Assembly: GCA_023159155.1 (NCBI GenBank)
Contig: JAJNNX010000002.1
Coordinates: 1,798,001-1,862,000 of the forward strand
Source of the DNA: Ustulina deusta
Taxonomy: Eukaryota; Ascomycota; Sordariomycetes; Xylariales; Xylariaceae
DNA: 64,000 bases
Direction of reading: 5' to 3'
The notes below the pieces were generated by a model. That model searched no databases. It had not been told where the DNA came from and worked only from the letters and a program-made list of their open reading frames with translations. The position numbers and the translations under genes were made by a program. Shown here piece after piece: positions 42,585 through 53,863 of this stretch (positions are counted from its first letter, which is position 1; each line of letters opens with the position of its first letter).

Positions 42585-44811
42585 TATATTTTTGTGGATT
42601 AGTACTTTTTAGAAAGTTTATTTAAAAAGTATATATATTATTAGTTAAGTAGAATCCAAGTCCCGTCGTGAAAAACAGACTATTTATGAACAATGAGAAG
42701 GCGGGCAAGATAGGCCATCTCTTCTTCGTAGGAAATAACGAGATCTCCGGCATGATGGGATGCATCAGTTATGATTCCCCTGCCTAGGGAATAGTCCAAA
42801 AGAGCTACTGACTGTTCGCGTGGTATTGTGGAATAAGCAGATAGAAGAAAAGCTGTGGGGGAATATTCATGTGTCTCGTAGGAAGCCGCAACGGCAATAC
42901 TGCGTGTAGAAGTATTCACCGATTCTATTCTTTTTGTATCATTACTGTCTTGAAAAGAGGATACTGTACTCAAAGACTGCCTTGCTCAACATGTCTAAGC
43001 TGATGAACCTCACGCTGGGCGATGCGATTCATCGTATCTAAGTATGTAACTGACATAAGTCTGGGCCGAGGGGAATAGGGAGTAGGTGATTATTCGCGTT
43101 CTATAAGGGCAGTACTCCAAGAAGAAAACATGTGGGATAACAAGACGTCTTAGTAGTAATACTGACAAGCCATCGGCTTGCAAGCTATTGCTTATCTTGT
43201 TCATCGATGGGAACGACCGACTGACTAATGGCTGAGACTACAATTACATTATGCTGCACAGGTATGCACTGCGGAGATAGAAGGATTCTCTCAACAGTAG
43301 GGCCCCAGAGATACTGGTCTTCGTGACCCTTTGGATAGAAACGCAGGCGGATAACGTAAATCGGTAACAGTTAAGCAGATGACTACTGTGAAGCACGGCC
43401 CCGAGACAAATACATCGTAGGAGTGGTCCATGAGCAGGAGATCATAAATAATGCATTCGTGTGTCACCCTTCGCCACCACTGCAAATGATAATAAGTGTA
43501 AGGCCCGGTCGACTCAAAGGGCTTATCTTAACCCGGCTAGCTGTGTAGATATTGAAAGACCGTATTGACTGCGTTGGCTGCATGGACGTTGGCCGTGTTG
43601 ACTACCGGTTGCGAGGGCTGTGAAGGGCTATCGACTACGGATAATGAGGGCAATTGTGCCTCCCAAGAGATGGTGGCTTCGGGTATTGTAGTGTAGAGAG
43701 TTGTCGATTTGTCTCCAAAATGGCGTCTTTCCAACCAAACTTTGCTTTCATCCCAAGCGAGTATAATGGCGACAATCCGAAAGACGTAGATAAACCTTCG
43801 CAACCCTATTCTAGGCACTTATATTGCTGCATGGCATGTTTATTGGACGGTCCGTGCTGATATGACATCTCCTTATTGTTGTTCGCAGCCCATCTCGTCT
43901 CATAACTGACTTACAGTGCTTCAGGGTGGACGCGTCGTTGCTATGATCCATCACGCCACCGAGAAACATCTCGTAACCGATCCTGTCCTAAACACCAAGA
44001 ACCAGCCCGAGGTCGCCAGCCTATACTTCGAATTTCTTCGTCGCTGCACGTGATAGGAAAGCATCATCAACATCACCGCCTTGAGGACTCGCGCCACACA
44101 AGGGGCAGGTTCAACTTATTCCTCTTGCTACGGCGACTAGCTTCGATCGAGTCTTGGGCCCTACTGTTCCGGTTCCCATCACTAGAGCCCTCTATCCACC
44201 CCCCAAGTCGATGCCCCAAACACCACCTATTCTAACAGACTGGCTAAGTCGCAGTTCTAGCCACAAGCTAGCTAGAGGCTGTCGCATAACCGTTCGTTAA
44301 GAACGAGGGCATTCGCATCTCTCCCAGGTGATAAGTAGACTTCTTTCTGAACAGCAGAAAAGTAAGATATGACTTCCCACGCAGGCTGGATAGATGCCTG
44401 GCATACGTAATGGTGGCATCTAGCTGCGGCGAAGCCGAAACACGGACAATATGTCTTCTCAGCACAAGTTGCAATACGTGTCGAGCAAGGTCCGGAGAGC
44501 AGTCCCTTATGCTATAACTGACTACAAACACAAGTCATATCGCACTTGCGCTGATGTACTTCTCAACTTGGCTTGCTGAATTGATCACTTTCGGGCTAGA
44601 TTGCGAGGCAGTCAACGCCCAGTCACGATCTCGAACTAGCTGCGCTACCAGATAATAGAAGATAAATACGGGAGTGAGGGGGTCTGGACAGTTGGGCCCA
44701 ACATGGCTTGGGTCCTGGTAGTGACGGATGCATGCAGCAAAGCTGTTGTCTCTGCCACATTAAGCTTTTTATTCTCGCGAGATTCTTTTGCCGGGCTGTA
44801 GCTCGGGAAGC
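42585..44811. other. Decayed or unrecognised coding-like sequence
   Basis: No complete gene could be built. On the minus strand several pieces look coding by composition: 43818-43537 (WEAQLPSLSVVDSPSQPSQP...), about 43385-43200 (IRLRFYPKGHEDQYLWGP..., ending in a stop) and 42973-42680 (SYETHEYSPTAFLLSAY...). Frames change and stops intervene where no good intron fits. On the plus strand a short stretch at about 43925-44052 (GGRVVAMIHHATEKHLV...) also reads well. No family recognised. Confidence 0.35.
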
Positions 44812-47800
44812 CTATGCAGTATGTATCGCCTGAGCTTGTACAAGAGATGAAAGGAAACCTCTAGAAAATATCCCCCGCCTCTGGTATTTCCGCTCCAAGC
44901 TTCGTAATTCATCTAGAGTGACATGATTATGAGAAAGAAGGTATCTCGCAATATCTTCTCTGGACGCCTGCCCACTACCATCCATCCAGGGGTCCCTCAC
45001 TGAAAGATCAGATATGATTCTGTGAGGATCTGCTCCGGCCTTTTCGATAAGATGAGCGACCATAGTGAGACCTTCGAAGCCCAAGAAAGCAGCAGCTAAC
45101 ACACCGCCATAGAGGCCAGTTTCCGGATGGATATTCACATCTGCACCATGATCGATGAGAAGTTTGGCGACCTCTAGGGAACAGCAGGATGCTACGGCCA
45201 CTAGTGCGCAGTCAAATAAACATCTCGAGGTGCAAATAGTGTCCGGATTGGCATCGTACCTCAGTAGAAGCTTGATGATTGGTTCTGAGTTGTGTGGAAG
45301 TTGTGCTGCTTGACATAATGAATGAGTTGAGGTCCTGAGATTCGGGTCGGCTCCGAGCTCAAGAAGTTTACTGACGCAAGCCGTCTGGCCGTTGCCTATA
45401 GCTTCTAGTAAGGCACTGGACCCTGAAGGCAGAATTCGATTTACATCGCTGCCCAATTCGATAAGTCTACCACAGAGTTCAGAATTCCCATATCGGACAG
45501 CTAGGGACGGGAGATCAAGTCCGTTCTTGTTGAGATGCACCAAGTTTAAGCTGAGGCAATCCTCTCCCCATTGTTTCGCTACAGTGTTTAGACCTAGAGC
45601 CACTATTCCAAATGCTGGATTGTCGGTTGGCACTAAATTAAACCCAAATTCGAGCCAACTCCTTAGATAGATATATCTAGCCCACGTCCTGTATCCCAAG
45701 CTTGAACGGTATGGCTCGTCTTGAGAAATCATGAAGCGCTTGAGAAGCTGTGATATGCCCGTGCATTCATCGGCATCACCTTGAATTTCTCTGATGTGCG
45801 ATAGCCAATGTTTTGCTACGTAGCTTCGAAGAGATATTACTAAGTTTTGAGCCCTGCCATCGCTTGTTGTGCCATTGACCAAGGCTGTAGCCTCTTTATC
45901 CGATTCTGGAAGGGTCCAATCCCGAAAGGCGGCAGTAAGCAGCAGGAGTGACAACTTGGCCAAATCAACTTGGGCATTGCCAAAGATCCAGGACTTGTGC
46001 TTTCCACTTCTGAAGTATTCTGCCACAGACGCATGGGAGAACTTCCAGTTGTCCTGGGAATCCTTGACGATGAGGTGGCGGCAGATGTTTTCGAGTGCTG
46101 ACTCTTCTAACCGAGAGGCAATGGCTAAACGATGCTCACCATTATCGCAGTTATGACCCAGCTGGACTGCTGATAAGAGCCTTGAGGTGGAAAGTGGTTC
46201 ACGTGCATACATAACCCACTTGATGGCTCGCTTCAGGAATGTTTGGTCCCATCCAATTTTAGCGTTGTACAGCTCATCATATGCTTCGCCTAGGCTCTGG
46301 GGAAGACCTTTCAGCCGTTCTCGGACTGCTTCTTCGGAAGAGATATCTGCAAGCTGCTCGATTTGCAGATATACCCACCTGAACCTATACAAGATCGTAA
46401 GCATTCCAGCTGAATAACGAGTGTTGGATCGGAGTAAAGCAATACATTCCATCAGCGTTATCGCATAACGTCGTTTCGACCTTCTGTTTTACTTCTGTTG
46501 CCCAATACCGGTAGGATCCAATCTCTTGTGTCCTTTGCTGGACAAATTCCTTGATGTCGGGCTGATTCTTGTCGAGGATAGTAATTTGTCCAAGATTGTG
46601 CTTCGCTTTGAGAAGCTCATCGCGAATGTATGGCTCTTCCCTACTTGAGATGAATATCTTGACTGGACGTTCCGATTTCTCGACAAGCTCGACGAAGAAT
46701 CGGACAATGCCCGCGATATCTGATAGATTTTCAAATTCATCGAGGCCGTCAAGGATAATGAAAGTCCGTGGAAGAAGATCGACAAGCTGTGACAGGATTT
46801 CTTTGAAAAGTTTGGCATCGAATGTTATTTTCTTTTCTTCCATGCGGCGGCGAAGTTTGTTTAAACCAGTATAGATCTCTTTCGGATAATGAGGCACTGT
46901 GGCCAACTGTCTGAGAAAACTTCCAAGAATGTGAGCTATTGGGTCGCCCTTTAGCTCCTGGTCGTTTTTGCTGTAATAGAAAAATGCGAAACCTTCATCA
47001 ACCGGTTCACATTCGCTGGTATCGTCGACCCAGTAGCGATCGACCACATTAGACGCAAGTATAGATTTACCGGCGCCCACTGTTGTTTGTCAGCTAGTCG
47101 AGTTTGAAAACGAGTAGTGGATAACACACTTTTCCCTTTAAGCCACAAGATCGAGGACGAGCTTGAGGTTTCCCAGTCATGAAACTCCCGGTGTTTCAAT
47201 AGCCATTTGCCAGTTCCTTCAGTCCTAGATTTCGTCCTTCTGATGTGTTGATCACCAAACGCGACACTACTGAGCATATCCAGCATTTTAGAGCGGTCAT
47301 CCGCAGACACTTTGTCGAGTATGGTCTTGACTCCGTCGTCGATGTGCCGCAGCGGTTTATCCAAACTCTGAAGAAGTTTTTGAGATTCTTCGTTGTTTGT
47401 TTTGGCTTGCACTGCTTGACAAGCTCTCACAGCCGAACCTAACTGTTTTTCAGCTTTGTTCAAGTCTTGGATCAACTCTTCGCCTTCGCCGGAATGCAGT
47501 AGAGCATGCAGAAAGCGCATAGCGCGGCTGTTGCTAAGATCATGCTTCGCACGGGCTAGAAGCTGGAGAATCTTTGCGTACAGGTTAACGAGAGCTTCAC
47601 GGAGGTTTGCGGCGGGCTCGTGGAGTTCATCGGAAATGTCTTCCAAGTAGACTTTCTCGTAGATTGCGCCGCATCTTACCAGTGGTAGAACCTGCGTAGC
47701 ACATCCCAACATGGCGGCAAGACTTTCGCATTCATTAACATGCGTCTACAACACATGGTCAATTAGTAGATCCACCGCGAGAGGGATTCCATCCTAACCT

Positions 47801-48368
47801 TGAGCAGCACTTTCAGGGCCGACCAGATAATCGAAGAGGGAGCAGGGGCAAACTGGATGGCGATATCCCCGAGAGCGGTTAACCCATACACAACCCGAGC
47901 TGCATAATCTCGCCAGATTATTACCCGCTCACCAACTTTGATCTTTGCGGATTTTTCCTGGAACCTAGCTCCATGCTCTTCCACGATGCGTATCAAACTT
48001 CTCGCAGGACCCTCGTCGCCAGACTCGCGGAAGTCTTCACTGATTCGTTTCTTTGCCACTTCATCTATCTTCTCGAATGCCTTTCGCCACAGGTCATTCT
48101 CCTGCGTCTGAGTCGATTCTTCCTTTTCGATCGGAGGGGTTGGAGTATCGAGGGCATCAGAGGGATCGGGTAAAGTTGTCCCTGGAGCGTTGGTGGCTGG
48201 GAGTGACGCCTCAGGCCGGGGCGTCTCAACACTGGAGTTCTGAGGACTCGTCTTGTCACTTGGACCGTTCGCAACAGGAGATTGATTTTTGCGCTTTGTC
48301 CTGAAACATGACGATAGGACTGCAAAGCAGCCGCTGTCGACCTGCTCCCTGTGCCCGCAGCACACCAT
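44812..48368 (-). CDS. NACHT-ankyrin protein (fungal NLR-like STAND NTPase)
   Basis: An intact 1130-residue protein from minus-strand exons 48368-47799, 47745-47130, 47079-46446 and 46384-44812. Residues about 1-95 are disordered, with a Cys-containing start (MVCCGHREQ). Residues about 95-330 match the fungal NACHT N-terminal domain (DLWRKAFEKIDEVAKKRISEDF, WRDYAARVVYGLTALGDIA). The NACHT NTPase follows: Walker A GKMGAGKS at about 394-401, Walker B TFIILDGLDEF at about 501-511, SSREEPYI, and GMFRWVYLQIEQL marking the NACHT/winged-helix junction. After the PLSTSRLLSAVQLG and FSHASVAEYF blocks come ankyrin-type repeats (about 890-1030: LLELGADPN, AKLLIDHGADVN). Such proteins act in non-self recognition and heterokaryon incompatibility in fungi; that role is inferred here. 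Neighbouring DNA on both sides is decayed. Confidence 0.9.
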
Positions 48369-49129
48369 CTCTTCGTCCGGCCACTAACTTTCGGTTAGGT
48401 AGGAGCTAATCGTTGTTCTTACGAGGCCTGGAGCCATAGACTGCTTTACTGCGCCCTGGATCTCATCGATCACGCAAGATGAAGAGAGTGAAAATGACAG
48501 AACAAACTCGGAGGGTGCGATGCATAGTACACAATATTGGCTGCCATCGCTAGCATTGTAGGTGAGCATGCGCATGTAGAAGCGCCGTCATTGGCCACAT
48601 CATCTATGGCCTCAAGCGGGCGCCGATGTACTTAGGTATATACCAGAAAAGGAGCTTGGTAGCTACCTGCTGACATTGCGTTGCAATATAACCTCGAAGT
48701 AGTTAGGGTTCATCAGTCACACAGTAGGACAACCACATTAATAGAACACATTGAAGCTATCCAATCGGATTTCCTTTAGCTACAGGAGAATCCAGCTTGG
48801 CGAGCGGTACATTGCTGGCACATATTCTCGATGACGAAGCATTCACAACGCCAAAACGCGTCTCGTTATTGGCTTCCTTCGTAGTTCTCGCAGCAATATG
48901 GCAAACGCCGGCGGTCGAGTCGGTGGTCCTATAAGGTGGCGCATTGCCCGCGAGCCTAGAAAACCCGGAACTGCCATGGTACTTGGGGGCATCTTGACCG
49001 ACCGGAACAATTCGGACGGGCTATTGAATATTCGCAACGGAATAGTCCCATTCCCCGAGGAACAGATCCAGTGCCTCCCGGAGGCAGCTCTGAGGGAAAT
49101 GCAATCTAAGCTCATGTATAAATTCGGAG
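48369..49129. other. Intergenic region upstream of the NLR-like gene
   Basis: Contains the presumed promoter. A plus-strand frame at 48898-49140 (MANAGGRVGGPIRW...) looks partly coding-like and may belong to the decayed sequence that follows, but I recognise no family. Confidence 0.4.
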
Positions 49130-50420
49130 GCCTACTCTAAGCTATACTTCCTGCTAATTTCCTTATTAGTGCAGGTGATGAACCTGGCGGGCAATGGGCA
49201 AGCAAGGTTGTTGTTATTAACGGCCAACAAAAACCTGAGGTGCGACCATTTCCGGTGGTAAGCAGAAGTTGACCTGTAAAGGCTACTTGCAGGATTTGAA
49301 ATACGGGGTAACAATATTACTCGTCGCTTCTGGTCAATGTTGTCCTGGCCACGCTCACGGCGTCTTCCGTAAATCGAAGGAATGGGCTGAAAAGAACCCA
49401 GGCGTCCCCGTGCACCAAGCAGAGCAAGCTTTTCGGTACCCGATGGATGATTTTATAGACAAGCGATATTCGTGATTCCTGGTAGACTAGGTGACATTGG
49501 ATGTCAGTTGGCTCGTCGGATGGCATGCCGTGGAGCAGCAAGTAGTATCTTATTACTTATGCGGATAAGACGCAACGAGGATACCGAGATGCTGAGGCTA
49601 TATGGGAGCTTGAAGCACTAGGAATCAACGTACAATATGGCATTTGTAATATTACCAAAGCCGAATCGGTACGAGAAGCTCTTCGAGTAGCGGCTCAAAC
49701 AATGCCGCGGATACAGGGGTGCTTCCAATCAGCCATGGTAATCCAAGTATAGCAGTTCGGAAAAGATGGCCATATCCCCCCCTAACGGGACTGAATTAGA
49801 AGGTAGACCATTCATAACAATGGGTCACGAGGACTGGTGCGCGGGTGTTCAACTCGAAGTGCAAGAATGATAGAATCTAGAGGCACTCCATAGCCTGCTA
49901 CCACGAGGGCTGGAGTTCTACCTGGGCACTTTCTTCAGCGGTTTGTATACATCCATGATGCGGTAACCCCAGCTAGGGATGCATTGCAAGACGTCCTTGC
50001 TTGTTAAGGAGTTGCGAGGGGGGAAACCTGTCGCATTGATCTTGGCCAGATCTTGGCCGTCTTTTCGATCAAGGTTAGGCAGTAGAGAGAAGGCATATCC
50101 AAGCCCGTACTAGGTATGCAATGGGATCAGGTGTTTCCCCTGTCGCCAGGGGAATTGTTTGGCTTATTCGACTAGTGTCCCTTTACGATCTGAACACTTT
50201 AATCAACTCACCCGCCGCGAGCCAGATCATGGGCTCCAGCTGCCTGCACTGCACCGTAGCCAGCGCGACAGATCCAGACATGATGCATAGGCCACTATTC
50301 CGCGCTATGCATCAGATAGGACCTGGAAGCGACGTTTCGATGGTGACGGCAACCAAATCGCGGGAATCGATGGCTATATTCGAAGAATCTAGCACAATGG
50401 AGCAGGTAAGGGGTGGCGAT
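49130..50420 (+). pseudogene. Remnant of a highly reducing polyketide synthase (ER end, KR domain, pre-ACP linker)
   Basis: The order of fragments matches a highly reducing PKS. At about 49401-49440 VPVHQAEQAFRY resembles the end of an enoyl reductase. At 49472 VIPGRLGDIGCQLARRMACRG is the ketoreductase Rossmann start. After a frameshift near 49557-49562, a 63-codon open stretch at 49561-49749 carries WELEALGINVQYGICNIT and MPRIQGCFQSAMV. In the same frame LEALHSLLPRGLEFYLG lies near 49876-49926. A fragment at 50282-50330 (MHRPLFRAMHQIG) fits the linker before the carrier domain. The pieces are broken by TAG/TAA stops and shifts; no carrier domain and no KS, AT or DH could be found. Many stops could come from C-to-T changes (CAG/CAA to TAG/TAA), as in RIP. 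Earlier 49130-49400 is coding-like but unassigned. Confidence 0.72.
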
Positions 50421-51685
50421 GGCAGAGGCTCTGAAGACGAAACAAGCTGTACAATCCTAGCTGACGCCAAGCTAATTGACACAGGGCTGACGACCGCAGG
50501 GAGGACTTCAATATGTTAAGTGATTCTCTTCACACGAGACGGAGTAGGTATCCCAATTCCATGTTGCAATCGCCAGTCGAGATGTTAGGTGGACAGACTG
50601 CCGGTGTAGAGAAAGATCTATACTTTCCGAGTAGAGCACATTTTGATCTCTCGACAGCTCTCGTTCCGCCTTTACTTTAAATATGTAAGGTAGGGAGAGA
50701 CCGAGTAGGTACCTAGCTCTTTTATATGTCTACCCCTAACTGTGGCGGGTTTCATCCCAATTCGAAGGAGGATAGTGTACGCGACCCGCAACCCGGCACC
50801 TGTCAGAACCATTGGCCGACAACGGCACAATGTAAAACCTATCGACAGTGTATTGGCTCGGCGTACCTATCGCAGATGGCGTGAATAGCGGGGCAGTTTC
50901 CAGGGACAGGTCGCTAAAGCTGGCAGTGCCTCGAGTCGTGGATTACAGGTTTAGGTAAGCGAACCGAAGTAGCCTCAATACGGTAACGCTTATGTAGGTA
51001 GACTCATGCGCCACCCGCCCCAAGTTTGCCGTTCGCCGCAGCCGCAGCCATACGAACGTACATGTTGTATGTATCCCTGAAAGGTAGCAATTGGGGGAGA
51101 TCGTCGCTCTTCATTTCCCCTGCCTTTCATTTTCATGCTCTTCCAGCTCACGAGAGCAACTCCAAATCTAAGCACCGACTTTTTCACTCTGGCGAGCAGT
51201 CATTCCTTTTGAGCTCCGCTACGATGAAGATCTGAGGCCAGTCCTCTTCACCGTCTTTTAGTACCGCTCTCACATCTAGTATTATTTCTGCCAGTCTTCG
51301 GTCACTACCACAATCGCTTTATTGGGCCAACTGCTCGCCCCTATTCTTTGAAGCCATCTATCTACCTACTTTTGGTCAGCCTTTTTCACGTTCGCCACCC
51401 AATTAGAATGACAAGCAGAAATTCCATATAACTGCACACCGTCGCTTCGCAAACATCGATTCCCTCTACCAAGCGCAAACGGGAAAGTCGCAGTTTATAG
51501 GTGTAACTGTTTTACGGCCGGACGGGAAGATCTTGGGCGGCTGAGAGACGATCAAACATCCAATACCGATTTTCAAAGCTGCGAAACAATATACCAATGA
51601 TCCTACTATCGCAAGACCTACAATTTTGACCCTCCTGGCCAGTATTTATGAAACGAGTCGGGCGCGTGCCGGGATTGAGGACAGG
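50421..51685. other. Intergenic region between PKS remnant and fibroin-3-related gene
   Basis: A short open frame (to 50519) trails the PKS remnant. The rest shows no gene. CT-rich leader-like sequence precedes the next start. Confidence 0.45.
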
Positions 51686-53233
51686 ATGCCACACATCAGG
51701 GCCGCGATGGAGCGCAGCCTTCAAACCGGCAGCTGGGGGGATGCATTCGCGAATCTAGTGTCGCGAAGCGCTGTCGCTGCGTTGGGTAGGCGTCAGTCCA
51801 TTGACGGCATTTCGAGCGATATTTCCGATGCCGCGACTGCGTTTTCAAGTTGGGATAATTGCTTTCAAGCTTCTTTTTGCAAGTAAGCTAATTTTGCCTT
51901 GAGATCGGACTGTTCTATGTAGGCAACAACTAACATCTACAGATGGCCCGTCATTGCACTTCTGATTATTGCAGGCCTCATTGTTCTGTCCATCGTCTGG
52001 TGCATCGTCCGATGCTGCTGCTGTGGCCTGTCGTGCTGCTGCCAATGTTGCTATTGTCTGAAATGCTGTGGTGAATGCTGTGGTTTATGCGACCCCCCTC
52101 GTGGCAAGCGTAGTCAATACCTGGATGAACCATTTGTCCCTCCAAACCACGATCAAGCCTATCGTTCCCCCGCCCCCATGCACTCTGGTTTCGATTCAAT
52201 GAAACCGAGCGTGCCCCAATATGCCGAATTCGATACTGGAAACAAGAAGGACGCGGACGCATTACCTGCAATGCCCAGTTGGGAGGACGCTAGCTCCAAG
52301 AAGGTGCTGATTGAGGAAGAGTCTGTTGAGATGGAACCCTTGAAGAAACCGGATAGGGTCCAGAACCCTTCGCAAATGAACGTGGCTAATATGCCGCCTA
52401 CAACCTCTCCTCGTGCAATTTCGCCTTACGGTCCGCCTGCGGGCACGGGCGCGAATGCATATCTAGGAGCCGGACGCAACGAGCCCAGCGCCTATGCAAT
52501 GAACCAACAAGGATATAATGAATACGATAACCATGGATATGGGCAACAGTACTCATCGAATAGTTTGAATAACGTGGCGATAGGGGTAGCGGGTGGCCCA
52601 ATGGGCCGACGAACGCCGCAGCAAGATTATAATACTGGGTATGATCGTAACAATATGAACCAAGGATACTCCCAATATCCCCAGTCACGAAGTCCCAGGC
52701 CCTACAATGACGATTTTGGACGCAGCGGCACGCCCACCTCATTAAATAATCGCGACTATCAGGGTATAGCAGCTAACGATGGCTATGGCAATGACCGGAG
52801 ATCACCGGCTCCTCAGACAGGCTATGGATACGCCAACCCACGGATGGGCTCGCCTGGCGCACAGGCAGGCTACGGTTACGCCAATGCTCGGACATCTCCA
52901 GCCCCGCAAGCGGATTACAGGCTTCCTCAGCGCTCTCACACGCAGGATGGATATACTCAGCAATATCCAGCGTCCTCTCGCCAGGAGTATTCCAACGACC
53001 CCTACAACGGTTTTGGACACACAGCGCAAGAACAATATGTGCAGCCCTCACCTCCAGCATCACCCATTCGAAATAACAGCGGATTTGACTTCAGCTCTGG
53101 ATACAGTCGCCCAGATAGCCGGTCGAGTCCAGCCCCGGCTCAGAGCGCGAATGGAGGTACTGCATACCCAGGATACCGAAATTATAAGCCAGCACGGGAT
53201 GCTCAACCACAGCAAGCTTGGGGAGGATTATAA
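51686..53233 (+). CDS. Fibroin-3-related membrane protein
   Basis: A 495-residue fungal protein from exons 51686-51882 and 51943-53233 (GTAAGC..CTACAG). I chose the ATG at 51686, which gives the short family-type N-terminus (MPHIRAAMERSLQTGSWGDA). The ectodomain-like part ends in SSWDNCFQASFCKWPV, then one membrane segment (VIALLIIAGLIVLSIVWCIV). Directly after it is an extraordinary cysteine cluster, 16 Cys in about 31 residues, including runs CCCC and CCC, a likely palmitoylation zone. The rest is a Tyr/Gly/Pro/Gln/Asn-rich tail of over 350 residues, with repeated GYGYAN and SPAPQ units and an end at PQQAWGGL. The name is by family only; it is not a silk protein. Role unknown, possibly at the cell surface. 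Confidence 0.82.
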
Positions 53234-53863
53234 TGATTAAGAAGCCTCTTTTCCCCCTATTTCTTCGGATCCTGCATCCACACAAGTTATAGCTGGAAAC
53301 TTTAACATCGTCACCTGTAGATATGCAGCTAGGACATTGGGTTGGCTACTAACAAGAGCCTGGCGTTGATAGGAGTTTGGTGAAATGTTGTATGCACCTG
53401 GCATAATGACAACGATGAACGAAGAGAGCACTGCTGGAGCGGGCTGATGTATAGTTGGATTGCATACTCGATACCTTGTAACAAGATGTTTCTGTGTTTT
53501 ACATATCCTTAGGTTTTCTGCTTATCATCTCAGGTCTTTGTCCGTGTTCTTGTCACAGTTGCACACATCTAACACTTGGATGCAATGTAACCCTGCTGTG
53601 TTCTTTTTTAGGAAAATAAATAGGTCCCGGAACTGTGTTTTGATACAGGCAGCGATGTTCCTCGTTTTTTTCGATGCCTCAGTCAGTTGAGACCTCATAC
53701 CCGACATCGCAGTTTCCCTTGACGATTTACATGCACAGCGTTCAGCATTCCATTTATTGAACCCTCCATTCGGTAGGTTCAGCCCCCCTTTTAATTGCCT
53801 AATCGTCAGGTTCTCACCTTTCCATATTCCTCTATACTATAGAAGGAAATTTCCCGTGTTTTT
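53234..53863. other. Convergent 3' region
   Basis: Lies between convergent stops of the fibroin-3-related gene and the Pro/Ser-rich gene. No gene seen. Confidence 0.5.
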
